DNA from: Ancylomarina subtilis
Lineage (GTDB): Bacteria > Bacteroidota > Bacteroidia > Bacteroidales > Marinifilaceae
Length of the DNA stretch: 64,000 bases
NCBI RefSeq assembly: GCF_004217115.1
Contig: NZ_SHKN01000001.1
Coordinates: forward strand, 310,001 to 374,000
Direction: 5' to 3'
Shown: positions 15,851-25,634 of the stretch, piece after piece
Layout of the letters: each line of letters starts with the position of its first letter
Numbering within the stretch: the first letter of the stretch is position 1
Translations under genes and position numbers: made by a program
The notes under the pieces: generated by a model
What the model saw: the letters and a program-made list of their open reading frames with translations, nothing else
What the model was told of the DNA's origin: nothing
Databases searched by the model: none

Positions 15851-18277
15851 ATGATTAGACTATGCCTGCTAGCTATAGCACTGTTTATTTGTTTTTATCA
15901 ACCGGTGCAAGCACTATCAAAGAAAGAAATTAAAGCCCAACGTGTAAGTCAAAATCCCAAAATTGATGGCATCCTGGATGATGCGGTGTGGGAAAATATA
16001 CCTGTAGCGAAAGAATTCGTTCAACTGGATCCGGATAATGGCATGCCTTCAAACTTTAAAACAGAAGCCAAGTTTGTTTATACTGATAATTCACTTATTG
16101 TAGGGGTTATGATGTATGATGATCAACCTGATAAAATATTGAAGGAACTGAGTATGCGTGATAACATCAATAACAGTGATTTCATACTTCTGTTAATCGA
16201 TCCGTTCAATAATGGTTTAGATGCTTTTGAATTTATTATAACACCAATGGGAGTTCAGATTGATGCTAAAGTTGTTAAAAATAGAGAAGATAACAATTGG
16301 GATGGTGTTTGGAAAAGTGGGGCTCATATTGGTAAGAATGGCTGGAGTGCAGAATTTGAGATTCCTTACTCGGCTCTTCGTTTTCCTAAAAAAGATGTAC
16401 AGGAATGGGGAATTAATATCATCCGAAATATTCAACGTGAAAAGGAAAAAGTTTGCTGGAATTTTGTCGATAAGGAAGTATCCGGTTGGGTTAATCAGGC
16501 GGGCGTATTGAAGGGGATCGAAAATATTAAACCACCTACACGACTTTCATTCTCGCCCTATTTTTCTGTTTATGTCGATAAATCATCAGATAAATCGTCG
16601 TTTGAGACAAACTATAGGGGAGGACTTGACTTGAAATATGGACTTAATGAAAGTTTTACGCTTGATATGATGCTGATTCCTGATTTTGGACAAGTGCAGT
16701 CTGATGATCAAATTCTGAATCTCTCGCCCTATGAAACGAAATTTGATGAGAAAAGACAATTTTTTACTGAAGCAACAGAACTGTTTAATCGGGGCGATAT
16801 TTTCTATTCGAAACGAATAGGAGGAACGCCTAAATATCTTTATGATGTTGAAGATGACTTAGAGAACGATGAAATAATTGTTGAAAACCCTATTGAAGCC
16901 AAAATAATTAATTCAACGAAGATATCCGGAAGAACCTCCAAGGGGCTTGGAATCGGTTTTTTAAATTCGATGGTTCGAAATACATATGCAGAGATAAAAG
17001 ATACACTAACAGGCTCGAAACGGAAATTTAAGACTCAGGCTTTTGCAAATTATAACATGCTGGTTTTTGATCAAAGTTTGAAGAACGAATCGTATGTGTC
17101 CATGTTTAATACGAATGTAACTGTTCCGAACGAAGATTATATTGCCAATGTAAGTGGTACCGAATTCTTGTTTAAGAATAATTCAAGAACGTATCAAGTT
17201 AAAGGTAAGGCTTTAGTGTCACAATGTTATGAAAAAGGGGAGGATGCTCAAATTGGCCATCATCATCAGATTGTTTTGGGTAAGATAAGTGGGAAATTTA
17301 ATTGGAGTTTTGTTAATGAGATGATATCGGATAAGTATAACCCGAATGATATGGGGTATTTAAGTCGGAATAACATTATAAAAAATAATTTCGGATTGGG
17401 TTACCACATTTATAAACCTAAAGGAGGGATACTTGCTCAACACAATAACCTGACTCTTAGCCACGAGACACAGTACTCTCCGGCCCGATATTCACGATTT
17501 ACGATTTATTACAACTCAAGAGTCAAGTTAAAATCCTATAATTCTTTGGGTATTTATGGTAATATTCGCCCAATGCACGAATATGATTTTTATGAACCAC
17601 GTGTTGAGGGAATGAAATTGAGAAAAGGATCGTCGGCTTTTGCGGGTCTATGGTTTTCTTCCGATTATAGAAAAGAGTTTGCTTTTGATATTCAAGCAGA
17701 ATACGGGAAACGTTTTTCAACAGATAATCTGAGAGTGTTTTCGCTGACTATCAATCCTCGTTATCGATTTAATGATAAGTTCTCGATGAGATACCGAATG
17801 AAATGGGATAGACAGTTAGACGATATGGGCTATGTGAATGACGAAGAAGTAGATGGTATAACCAATGTATATATCGGTAGGCGAAATACAACTTATCTTG
17901 AGAATCGAATCACTGCAAATTATATATTCAACAACAAGATGTCGTTGAGTTTTAGAGCTCGCCATTATTGGGCAAAGGCAGAATATAAAAGTTTTGGGAA
18001 ATTACTTGATAGTGGGCGTTTGCAGTCAACGTCTTATACCGATAATCATGATATAAACTTTAATGCCTTTAATGTTGATATGGTCTACTCCTGGCGATTT
18101 GCTCCGGGGAGTGAACTCGCTTTAGTTTGGAAACACTCTATTGCGGATGAAAAAGATAAAATTGCACATCGTTTTGTTAATAATCTCAAAAATACGTTTG
18201 ATGCAACCCGATTTAATTCATTATCACTAAAACTCTTGTATTATATTGATTACATGTCTTTAAAAAAGAAAGGATGA
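15851..18277 (+). CDS. CBM9-like/DUF5916 outer-membrane protein
   Basis: An 808-aa exported protein. After a signal peptide (1-21) comes a family-9 carbohydrate-binding-like domain, ~30-225 (KIDGILDDAVWENIPVAKEF, then FILLLIDPFNNGLDAFEFII and WSAEFEIPYSALRF). The ~575-residue remainder is a DUF5916-type region with alternating aromatic beta strands (e.g. FTLDMMLIPDFGQVQSDDQI), predicted to be an outer-membrane barrel. Such proteins are common in Bacteroidota and often tied to carbohydrate or surface-ligand binding, but no substrate can be inferred. No SusCD pair or glycoside hydrolase is adjacent. Confidence 0.85.
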   Translation: MIRLCLLAIALFICFYQPVQALSKKEIKAQRVSQNPKIDGILDDAVWENIPVAKEFVQLDPDNGMPSNFKTEAKFVYTDNSLIVGVMMYDDQPDKILKELSMRDNINNSDFILLLIDPFNNGLDAFEFIITPMGVQIDAKVVKNREDNNWDGVWKSGAHIGKNGWSAEFEIPYSALRFPKKDVQEWGINIIRNIQREKEKVCWNFVDKEVSGWVNQAGVLKGIENIKPPTRLSFSPYFSVYVDKSSDKSSFETNYRGGLDLKYGLNESFTLDMMLIPDFGQVQSDDQILNLSPYETKFDEKRQFFTEATELFNRGDIFYSKRIGGTPKYLYDVEDDLENDEIIVENPIEAKIINSTKISGRTSKGLGIGFLNSMVRNTYAEIKDTLTGSKRKFKTQAFANYNMLVFDQSLKNESYVSMFNTNVTVPNEDYIANVSGTEFLFKNNSRTYQVKGKALVSQCYEKGEDAQIGHHHQIVLGKISGKFNWSFVNEMISDKYNPNDMGYLSRNNIIKNNFGLGYHIYKPKGGILAQHNNLTLSHETQYSPARYSRFTIYYNSRVKLKSYNSLGIYGNIRPMHEYDFYEPRVEGMKLRKGSSAFAGLWFSSDYRKEFAFDIQAEYGKRFSTDNLRVFSLTINPRYRFNDKFSMRYRMKWDRQLDDMGYVNDEEVDGITNVYIGRRNTTYLENRITANYIFNNKMSLSFRARHYWAKAEYKSFGKLLDSGRLQSTSYTDNHDINFNAFNVDMVYSWRFAPGSELALVWKHSIADEKDKIAHRFVNNLKNTFDATRFNSLSLKLLYYIDYMSLKKKG

Positions 18278-18310
18278 TTGCGATCGTTTAGTTGTTTATA
18301 AACTGAACTC

Positions 18311-18347
18311 TAAGAGCAGTGGGCGAAAGTTTGCTGCTCTTATTTTT
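18311..18347 (+). terminator. Rho-independent terminator
   Basis: TAAGAGCAG/CTGCTCTTA stem with a T-rich tail, 34 nt after the DUF5916 gene. Confidence 0.8.
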
Positions 18348-18429
18348 AAGATTAAATTTGTGCTAAGAAAGCTTTACACGAAGAAAAGCTAATCCTGAAA
18401 ATGTATTAATATTCAATCTTTATAAAATT

Positions 18430-18891
18430 ATGATTCAAAGAATTCAAACCTTATTCCTATTGGGAGTTTTAATCTTAATCTCATTGATGTTCTTTTTCCC
18501 TTTGGCAGAATTAATCGATCCGGCAAATATTTCCTACTCATTTATATACAGAGGTATTCCTTCGGTAATTGAAGGAGAACCGATGCTTTTTAAAGCTTAT
18601 CCTGTTGCAATTCTATTGACAATTATTGTTTTAAATGTCCTGGTTACAATTTTTTCCTATAAAAAGCGTATTCGTCAGATTCGATTAACGGTTTTTAATA
18701 TTTTTTGCATGCTGGGTATGATGGGCTTGGTTTATTACAGTATAAACTCGCAGGTTGAGGAAATGAATGCCATTGCAAATTATAGCATTATTAATGCTTT
18801 TCCATTGGTGGGTGTTGTTCTATCTTACCTGGCAATTCGTCATATTGGAAAAGATGAAGCTATGATTCGTTCGATGGATCGAATTCGATAA
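18430..18891 (+). CDS. DUF4293 family membrane protein
   Basis: A 153-aa integral membrane protein with four predicted helices: ~7-25, ~57-76, ~89-109 and ~123-142. The opening MIQRIQTLFLLGVLILISLM and the layout match DUF4293, a Bacteroidota-specific family of unknown function. It ends in a basic cytoplasmic tail (AIRHIGKDEAMIRSMDRIR) typical of the family. Monocistronic, with a terminator 44 nt after the stop. Confidence 0.85.
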   Translation: MIQRIQTLFLLGVLILISLMFFFPLAELIDPANISYSFIYRGIPSVIEGEPMLFKAYPVAILLTIIVLNVLVTIFSYKKRIRQIRLTVFNIFCMLGMMGLVYYSINSQVEEMNAIANYSIINAFPLVGVVLSYLAIRHIGKDEAMIRSMDRIR

Positions 18892-18934
18892 GCTTTATTA
18901 TAAAATAATATCATTTGTATTAAATGATACAGAT

Positions 18935-18961
18935 AAAGCCTACATGATGTAGGCTTTTTTT
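18935..18961 (+). terminator. Rho-independent terminator
   Basis: AAAGCCTAC/GTAGGCTTT stem with seven T residues after it. A second short palindrome (TATCATTT/AAATGATA, 18910-18929) lies just upstream. Confidence 0.85.
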
Positions 18962-19130
18962 GTGCCCAATAGTTTTAAAATAGTAGTTACTAATACCTTT
19001 CAAGCTTTATTTCGTGTAATTTGAGTGTCATTCTATCCGAATTGAATCATTTTAGTAGTAAAAAAACATTATTTATTTGTAAATTCTATAATCATACTAT
19101 TAGCTTTTAATTTTCAGAAAATTTTTCAAT

Positions 19131-21461
19131 ATGCGGTATCTATTGTTTAGTTTGATTCTTTTAATAAACAGCAGCTTTGCTGTTTTTTCAATGACTCCTT
19201 TGAGTGAGAATAAGAAGCATATCTTAGTTATACATTCATATCACCAGGGCTTTGTATGGACGGATAGTATTTCTGAAGGGATTGAGTCTGTTTTGTCTCC
19301 CTTTGCGAACGATATTGAAACGTTTTATGAATATTTAGATTCGAAACGTTTTGTTGATCCCATATTTATTAAATCTTTTGAGCATAAATATGAGTTGTTA
19401 TGTTCTAAGGTCATTTGTGATGTCATTATTGTATCAGATAATAATGCACTGAATTTTGTAATTAAAAACCGACCCAAATTTTTCAAGAATATCCCGATAA
19501 TTTTTTGTGGTATAAACAATTATAAACCGGAATTACTGAATGGAGAAAAACAGGTTACAGGAATCGTAGAGTATGCTGCTATTGACTCCACTTTAATGCT
19601 TATGCACAAATTGCATCCCAACAGAAAGATTTTAATTATTAATGACAGAACCGTAACGGGTTTGGCCAATAAGGCTATTATTATGAAAGCCTTACCCAAA
19701 TTGCGGAGAGAGATGCTTATTGAATATTCTGATAGCAGTAGCATGAAGGCTATTTTGGAAAAGGTTAAACATTTAGATGATGATTGGATGGTATATTTGG
19801 CTCCGTTTACAATGGATGCGGATGGAAATTATTATTCTTTTAATGATGTTGTTAGGCTGTTGAGTGAGGCGAGCCCCGTACCCATTTATGGATCGTGGGA
19901 TTTTTATTTGGGAAAAGGAATTGTTGGTGGGTATATAACCAGTGGTTACATGCAAGGGAAACTTGCCGGAGAATTGGCACTATCTGTTGTGAAAGGCGCA
20001 AATCCGGGTATTATTCCTGTATTTGAAAAATCGGCAGTGCGTATTAAGTTTGATCAGTCTCTGTTGTCAAAATTTAACATCGACAAAGATCTTTTGCCGG
20101 ATAAATCGATAGTAATCAACAGGGAAAAAACTTTTTTTGAGAAGAATCTCACCTTGTTTAAGAACAGCTTGCGAATAGGACTTGTTCTCATTCTTCTGCT
20201 GGTCGTTTATTCGGTATTAAAATATCGCCAGAAAAAATTTCTGGAAAAACGAAATTTAGAGTTGGATCAGGAAGTTGAAGAACGTTCCAGAGAACTGCTT
20301 GAAGCAAATGAAGAGCTGAACAGAAAGAATGTTGAAATTACAAAACAGGAGGAGCTTACCAACTTGGCTTATCTCCGCTTGAAAGCGATATTGAATAATT
20401 CTCTTGTTGGGATTGTTGTTACTGATGGAGAAGGGAAGATAATTGATCAGAATAACCGTATCTCTGAGATTTTGGGATGCGAAAAAGGTGATTTATTGGG
20501 TAAGAATATTGTATCGGCCTTTTTAAATAAAAGCAATTATGATATTTTAATGAACGAATATCACCAACTCGAAGGGAGCAAGGCTTTTATCCGGAATGAA
20601 ATTCCTTTGAAGCGAATCGATGAAAGTATTCTTTGGACTAAAATTTACATTAGCGAAATGCTTTATTCTCATATCGAGGATGCTAATATTTGGGTGATTG
20701 ACGATGTGAGTGAGATTGTTGAAAACAGGGCAAAACTCGAGAAACGAACCGTGGAATTGAAAGAATCAAATGAAACAAAAGATCAATTTTTCTCCATTAT
20801 ATCTCACGATCTGAAAGGACCACTGTCATCTATCCTGGGGCTTTTGGAAATTATAACTAAAAATCCAGAGATTTTTTCTGATGAAGAAAGAACAGTATTT
20901 ATGAGTAACTGTTATGAGTCTGCTCAGGATATGAATGAACTTCTGGATAATCTATTAAGATGGGGGCGTATTCAAATTGGAGGTGTATCGTGGAATCCCG
21001 AAACAATTGATCTGAAAGTTATAACGGACTCCGTTTTGCAAACCTTGATTAACATTGCAAAAGCAAAAGGAATTGAATTAAAAAATCATATTTCTTCTAA
21101 TTTTAAGGCTTTTGGTGATGAGAATATGATTAAAACAGTAATTTTGAATCTAATTAACAATGCCATTAAATTCACTCATAAAGGTGGATGTGTTGATGTT
21201 TTTGCTGAAATAAAAAATAACAGGGTTGAAGTCCTTGTTCAGGATAATGGAATTGGAATCAAAAATGAAGATATTCAGTATCTGTTTAATATCGATAAGA
21301 AAATACAGCAAAAAGGAACGAATAAGGAATCAGGAACAGGCTTAGGTCTTATCATTGTTAAAGATCTAATTGAAAAGAATAAGGGAACTATACGTATCGA
21401 GAGCGAATTAAATAAAGGAACCCGTGTTTATTTCGACTTGCCATTAATAGCTTTGAACTAA
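19131..21461 (+). CDS. Sensor histidine kinase with periplasmic ABC-type binding domain and PAS
   Basis: A 776-aa membrane kinase. Signal anchor at ~1-20, a periplasmic domain at ~28-330 resembling ABC substrate-binding proteins (ILVIHSYHQGFVWTDSISEG, IIVSDNNALNFV, GGYITSGYMQGKLAGE), a membrane helix at ~349-365, a coiled coil to ~410, a PAS domain at ~415-530 (LVGIVVTDGEGKIIDQNNRI), then HisKA with phosphoacceptor His559 (IISHDLKGPLSS) and HATPase_c with DNGIGI and GTGLGLIIV motifs. It probably detects a small periplasmic ligand. The second kinase starts 1 nt after its stop, so the two are co-translated. No response regulator is adjacent. Confidence 0.92.
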   Translation: MRYLLFSLILLINSSFAVFSMTPLSENKKHILVIHSYHQGFVWTDSISEGIESVLSPFANDIETFYEYLDSKRFVDPIFIKSFEHKYELLCSKVICDVIIVSDNNALNFVIKNRPKFFKNIPIIFCGINNYKPELLNGEKQVTGIVEYAAIDSTLMLMHKLHPNRKILIINDRTVTGLANKAIIMKALPKLRREMLIEYSDSSSMKAILEKVKHLDDDWMVYLAPFTMDADGNYYSFNDVVRLLSEASPVPIYGSWDFYLGKGIVGGYITSGYMQGKLAGELALSVVKGANPGIIPVFEKSAVRIKFDQSLLSKFNIDKDLLPDKSIVINREKTFFEKNLTLFKNSLRIGLVLILLLVVYSVLKYRQKKFLEKRNLELDQEVEERSRELLEANEELNRKNVEITKQEELTNLAYLRLKAILNNSLVGIVVTDGEGKIIDQNNRISEILGCEKGDLLGKNIVSAFLNKSNYDILMNEYHQLEGSKAFIRNEIPLKRIDESILWTKIYISEMLYSHIEDANIWVIDDVSEIVENRAKLEKRTVELKESNETKDQFFSIISHDLKGPLSSILGLLEIITKNPEIFSDEERTVFMSNCYESAQDMNELLDNLLRWGRIQIGGVSWNPETIDLKVITDSVLQTLINIAKAKGIELKNHISSNFKAFGDENMIKTVILNLINNAIKFTHKGGCVDVFAEIKNNRVEVLVQDNGIGIKNEDIQYLFNIDKKIQQKGTNKESGTGLGLIIVKDLIEKNKGTIRIESELNKGTRVYFDLPLIALN

Positions 21462-21462
21462 T

Positions 21463-22479
21463 ATGAATCATTTCTTTAATAAAATTAATTTATCAAACTT
21501 AAAAGTTGAAAACAGAGTTGCTGCTATTTATATTTTTTTGGGTGCTTTTTGGATTATTGCCTCTGACGAAATATTATTGTTATTCAACTTTGATGCAGAT
21601 TTGCTTACTCAGATACAAACCTATAAGGGCTGGTTTTTTGTTATTATGACGGGACTTCTGATTCATATTTTGATTAAGAACGATAGAAAAAATGAAATTC
21701 AATTACAAGAAGAACTCAAAGAAGCGATTATTAAATCCAGGGAATCTGATAGGTTAAAATCAGCATTTTTATCGAATATTTCACATGAATTGCGTACGCC
21801 ATTAAATTCAATACTTGGCTTTTCTGAACTTCTCAAGAACCCAAGAGTCGAAACTACCGAAAGGGATGAGTATATCGATTATATAAACGAGGGAAGCAAT
21901 CAGTTATTAGCGATTCTAAACGACCTGATTGAAATCTCCAAGTTAGAATCGAACTTAACTCATGTTGATAATAAAGATTTTTGTATTGTGAGTCTGCTTC
22001 ATGAATTGTACCCGATATACAAGTTTGAACTTGAGATGAACAGCTCTAAAAATTTAGATTTTGATTTGAATTTACCCAATGATAAACCTTTTCTGATTAA
22101 ATCTGATCGATTTCGGGTAAAACAAATTATCACTCATTTTTTGAGTAATGCAATCAAATTTACACAAGAGGGAAAGATTGAACTGGGATTTGAGGAGAAC
22201 AAGGATTCTGTTTCAATCTATGTAAAAGATACTGGAATTGGCATTGACAAAGAGAAGGTGCTTAGTGTAATGGAGCCATTTATTCAGTCTGATATGACCA
22301 GCAAAAAGTCATATGGGGGAGTCGGAATCGGATTAACCTTATGTCAGGAATTATCTTTCTTATTACAAGGAGAAGTGAAAATAGAGTCGGAAGTTGGTAA
22401 AGGCACCTGTATCTCTCTTATTTTACCGAACCTGGAAAAGAAAGGAGAACTTGTGACACAAGAATTTGAAGCGTGTTAA
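21463..22479 (+). CDS. Membrane histidine kinase, no sensor domain
   Basis: A 338-aa kinase with two membrane helices (~20-41 and ~56-73) joined by a very short loop, so there is almost no periplasmic sensor. The kinase core has phosphoacceptor His108 (NISHELRTPLNSILGF) and ATP-binding motifs DTGIGID and GGVGIGLTLC. Its start lies 1 nt after the preceding kinase, pointing to a shared mRNA and possibly a shared response. Its receiver must be encoded elsewhere. Residue patterns look intact, so it should autophosphorylate. Confidence 0.9.
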   Translation: MNHFFNKINLSNLKVENRVAAIYIFLGAFWIIASDEILLLFNFDADLLTQIQTYKGWFFVIMTGLLIHILIKNDRKNEIQLQEELKEAIIKSRESDRLKSAFLSNISHELRTPLNSILGFSELLKNPRVETTERDEYIDYINEGSNQLLAILNDLIEISKLESNLTHVDNKDFCIVSLLHELYPIYKFELEMNSSKNLDFDLNLPNDKPFLIKSDRFRVKQIITHFLSNAIKFTQEGKIELGFEENKDSVSIYVKDTGIGIDKEKVLSVMEPFIQSDMTSKKSYGGVGIGLTLCQELSFLLQGEVKIESEVGKGTCISLILPNLEKKGELVTQEFEAC

Positions 22480-22504
22480 ATTTTGTGCCACAAGTTGAAG
22501 TATT

Positions 22505-23110
22505 TTATTTTTTGTTATTTTTTTTTGCCAATTTCTTTTTCGTCTTTTTCTTCATAACTGAGTAACCAAATCGTCCAATCAGTTTTCCTAACTCATAATA
22601 ATGACCGTGAGAATAGGCGAGAGGCTGTGCCTTATCCAAACGGAACCGGCCACTTTCAGGATCGATATACTTTTCATCAGCTTGTACGTTTACAACTTCA
22701 GCTATAAACATGTCGTGCGATCCAAGTTCAACGATTTGTTTCACTTTGCATTCAATGGATAGAGGCGATTCTTCAATAATGGGTGCTTGTAGCATCTTCG
22801 ATTCGCCCGGTGTTAGGTTCATTTCCTCAAACTTATTAAAATCTTTACCGGATTTCACCCCACACCAATCTGTAGCAAAGGCCAAATCTTTAGTTGTGAG
22901 ATTGATGACAAATTCACCATGTTTTTTAATGATGTCATATGAATGACGATTAGGTCTAACTGAAATGTAACACATAGCAGGATCACTACAGACTGTACCT
23001 GTCCAGGCAATTGTGATGATATTGTAATCTTCTTGACTTGCACCACAGCTGACCATTACGGCAGGTAAGGGGTAGACCATTGTTCCTGGTTTCCAGTTTT
23101 GTTTTCCCAT
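22505..23110 (-). CDS. Flavin reductase-like/FMN-binding split-barrel protein
   Basis: A 201-aa protein of the flavin reductase-like domain family: VYPLPAVMVSCGASQEDYNI, TIAWTGTVCSDPAMCYISVR (FMN phosphate region) and SPLSIECKVKQIVELGSHDM match the split barrel that binds FMN. The C-terminus is a Lys-rich tail (KKKTKKKLAKKNNKK), unusual for the family and suggestive of nucleic acid or membrane contact. It lies 33 nt downstream of cbiA on the same strand, likely one operon. Members reduce flavin or act as reductases of partner enzymes; in some bacteria a relative (CobR) reduces cob(II)yrinate. Confidence 0.85.
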   Translation of the reverse strand: MGKQNWKPGTMVYPLPAVMVSCGASQEDYNIITIAWTGTVCSDPAMCYISVRPNRHSYDIIKKHGEFVINLTTKDLAFATDWCGVKSGKDFNKFEEMNLTPGESKMLQAPIIEESPLSIECKVKQIVELGSHDMFIAEVVNVQADEKYIDPESGRFRLDKAQPLAYSHGHYYELGKLIGRFGYSVMKKKTKKKLAKKNNKK

Positions 23111-23143
23111 AATACTTGAATTGTTAGGCCGTTTAGCCTATGG

Positions 23144-24442
23144 TTATTTGTTCCAAAATGAGTTGTAAATATTGTTTTCTCCCCAGTAGAAATGAATATA
23201 GGAAGCAAGCACATTCTTCTTTCTAATTACTTGGGTATCTAATTGTTTATCCCGAGCTGAATAGACATTCATTCCATCGCTTTTTTCTTTTGAATTAATG
23301 AGTTGTGAGTAGTGGAATTCATGACCGAAAAGGATCTCATTTTCGAATTTAATTTTTCGGTAGCCCAGTTTCAATTTCATGTTTTCCATACTGGCATCCT
23401 GATTTAGAAAACCAACCATAGGATAATTTATCCCCTCTTGATCGACAATGTTTTGAGAAAGGTACATCATCCCTCCACATTCAGCAAGAATCTTTCCTCC
23501 TGATTGTGCATAATCAAAAATGGCTTGTCTCATTTTCTCGTTTTTGGAGAGTTGTTCAAGATAGAGCTCCGGATATCCCCCCGCCAGATAGATGAAATCG
23601 ACATTGGGTAAAGCGGTATCCTTAAGAGGTGAGAAATAGGTGATGTCTCCCAGTTCTGATAAGGCTTTCAGATTTTCGTGATAGGTGAAATTGAAGGCTT
23701 CGTCTTTGGCAACACCAATTTTTAAGTTTGAGGTTTTTGCTGTTGTTTCAAGCTTGAATTCAGGTCGAACGGACTGGCATATTTCTAATAAGCGATCAAT
23801 ATCAACCGTCTTCTCAAGGTGTTCAGCCATGGCATTGATGGTCTCTTCGTAATTATCCTCAGCAGAAATTTGCAAACCTAAATGCCTTTCGGGTAAGTTG
23901 ATCTTTTCGTTTCGTGGGACGTAGCCCAAAGCTTCAACTCCCACATCATCACAAGCGTCTTTCATGAATTGATAATGCGACTCGCTGTTGACAAAGTTGA
24001 AGATGGCTCCTGCTATTTTAATTTTGGGGTAGAAATGCTTGTACCCGTAAAGTAATGGTGCCACAGAATAGGCTGTTGCTTTTGCGTTAACAACCAGGAT
24101 AATGGGAATATCAAGTAATTCGGCTATTTGTGCTGAACTCCCTTCCATACGGTTTGCGCCATCAAACAGGCCCATAACCCCTTCTACAACCGAAGCATCG
24201 GCCTCTGAACTGTATCTGGCATATATTTCTTCGACATGCTGCTTGCTGCTCATAAATGTATCCAGATTGATGGATATATTTCCGGAAGCCCATTCATGAT
24301 GTTTGGTGTCAATATAATCGGGTCCGCATTTAAAAGCCTGAACCTTTAAGCCTTTGTTACGCAGACTGCGAAGTAAACCTTGTGTTATTGTTGTTTTGCC
24401 GGTTCCACTAGAGGGAGCTGCAATTAAAAATTGAGGGAGCAT
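23144..24442 (-). CDS. cbiA: Cobyrinate a,c-diamide synthase
   Basis: A 432-aa ATP- and glutamine-dependent amidotransferase that amidates the a and c side chains of cobyrinate in B12 synthesis. The N-terminal dethiobiotin-synthetase-like domain has P-loop APSSGTGKTTITQGLLRSL at 9-27 and FKCGPDYIDTKHHEWAS. The C-terminal glutamine amidotransferase-3 domain has YLAGGYPELYLEQLSKN and the nucleophile Cys in ILAECGGMMYLSQ, with His in LFGHEFHYSQ and HFYWGE. Length fits. No other corrin genes are in the window; the flavin reductase is its only likely operon mate. Confidence 0.93.
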   Translation of the reverse strand: MLPQFLIAAPSSGTGKTTITQGLLRSLRNKGLKVQAFKCGPDYIDTKHHEWASGNISINLDTFMSSKQHVEEIYARYSSEADASVVEGVMGLFDGANRMEGSSAQIAELLDIPIILVVNAKATAYSVAPLLYGYKHFYPKIKIAGAIFNFVNSESHYQFMKDACDDVGVEALGYVPRNEKINLPERHLGLQISAEDNYEETINAMAEHLEKTVDIDRLLEICQSVRPEFKLETTAKTSNLKIGVAKDEAFNFTYHENLKALSELGDITYFSPLKDTALPNVDFIYLAGGYPELYLEQLSKNEKMRQAIFDYAQSGGKILAECGGMMYLSQNIVDQEGINYPMVGFLNQDASMENMKLKLGYRKIKFENEILFGHEFHYSQLINSKEKSDGMNVYSARDKQLDTQVIRKKNVLASYIHFYWGENNIYNSFWNK

Positions 24443-24595
24443 ATGCTTTTCTTAAGATAATAATCAGTGAACTGTTTGCTTCATATTCACTCCTACAAAA
24501 ATACGAGCTTGAATTTTTTCTACAAGCTCTTTAAAAGAATAATAACAGGTGAATGCAATTTTTATAGTCATGAGCTGATTGCAAACCCTTGGCAT

Positions 24596-24629
24596 AAAAA
24601 AAGCCTGAAGAATAAATATCTTCAGGCTT
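24596..24629 (-). terminator. Terminator of the mscS-like gene
   Basis: AAGCCTGAAG/CTTCAGGCTT stem; on the minus strand seven T residues follow. It lies 22 nt beyond the stop. Confidence 0.9.
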
Positions 24630-24650
24630 AGTTGTTTAGCATGCTATGGG

Positions 24651-25466
24651 CTAAATATCTTTGTGTACATGAACATCCATTTGTGGAAAGGGAATATTAA
24701 GTCCTTCCTTACCAAATGTTTTGTATACGTTTTCATTTAAATCGAAGAAAACCCCCCAATAGTCAGGCGCTTTTACCCAGGCTCTAACAGCAAAGTTTAC
24801 CGAGCTGTCTGCCAAAGCCGAAACGGCAATAAATACTTCAGGCTCTTTCAGAATACGAGAATCAGCATCACAGAGTCTTTTGATCACTTCTCTGGCCTTA
24901 TCAACATCATCGCCATAAGCAATTCCAATGGTCCAGTCAACTCGTCTTTTTTCTTCTGCTGAATAGTTGGTTAGCGAAGAAGTGGATAAACCGCCGTTAG
25001 GGATGATAATTGTTTTGTTATCAGGTGTGGTTACGATTGTATTAAAGATTTGAATTTCTTTTACAGTACCCATATAGCCTTGAGCCTCGATAAAATCACC
25101 GATTTTGAAAGGTTTGAAAATTAGGATGATGACACCACCTGCAAAATTCTGTAAGGTTCCCGATAGAGCCATACCTACGGCTAAACCTGCGGCTCCAAGA
25201 ATCGCTATAAAGGAAGTCATTTCAATACCCAGCATTCCTAAAACACTAATAAATAGAAGTGCTTTAAGCAACATTCCAACAAGTCCTTTTAAAAAGGGTT
25301 TCAGAGAATCGTCCATCTTGCTTTTGTCCATCATCTTGCTAAAAGCGCGAATCAGACCTTTAATGATCCAACCTCCAATAATTAATACGGCAATTGCTCC
25401 AAGTAATTTGGGACCATAATCAACTCCAATTTGAGTTAATTGATTCAGAATTTGATCGGTGTTCAT
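24651..25466 (-). CDS. mscS: Small-conductance mechanosensitive channel MscS
   Basis: A 271-aa inner-membrane channel that opens under osmotic downshock. Three helices: ~20-40, ~60-80 and the pore-lining TM3 at ~85-115, with the Gly/Ala-packed motif GAAGLAVGMALSGTLQNFAGGVIILIF split in the usual way. The cytoplasmic beta domain starts at ~120 (FKIGDFIEAQGYMGTVKEIQ, then NGGLSTSSLTNYSAEEKRRV) and the C-terminal alpha/beta domain ends near FGKEGLNIPFPQMDVH. Length is close to E. coli MscS. It is monocistronic. Confidence 0.95.
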   Translation of the reverse strand: MNTDQILNQLTQIGVDYGPKLLGAIAVLIIGGWIIKGLIRAFSKMMDKSKMDDSLKPFLKGLVGMLLKALLFISVLGMLGIEMTSFIAILGAAGLAVGMALSGTLQNFAGGVIILIFKPFKIGDFIEAQGYMGTVKEIQIFNTIVTTPDNKTIIIPNGGLSTSSLTNYSAEEKRRVDWTIGIAYGDDVDKAREVIKRLCDADSRILKEPEVFIAVSALADSSVNFAVRAWVKAPDYWGVFFDLNENVYKTFGKEGLNIPFPQMDVHVHKDI

Positions 25467-25634
25467 AGTTGAAAATATTATCGTGAATAAAAAGGGACTT
25501 AATTTTGTTAAGTCGTATCGAAGTCACATAAAAATACATTCTTTTATATTCAATATCAAATTATTTTTGATAGCTTAAATTGAATATGAATTTCGTTTAA
25601 AAGTGATTTCGAATGATCTGCGAGCCTGTTAGTT

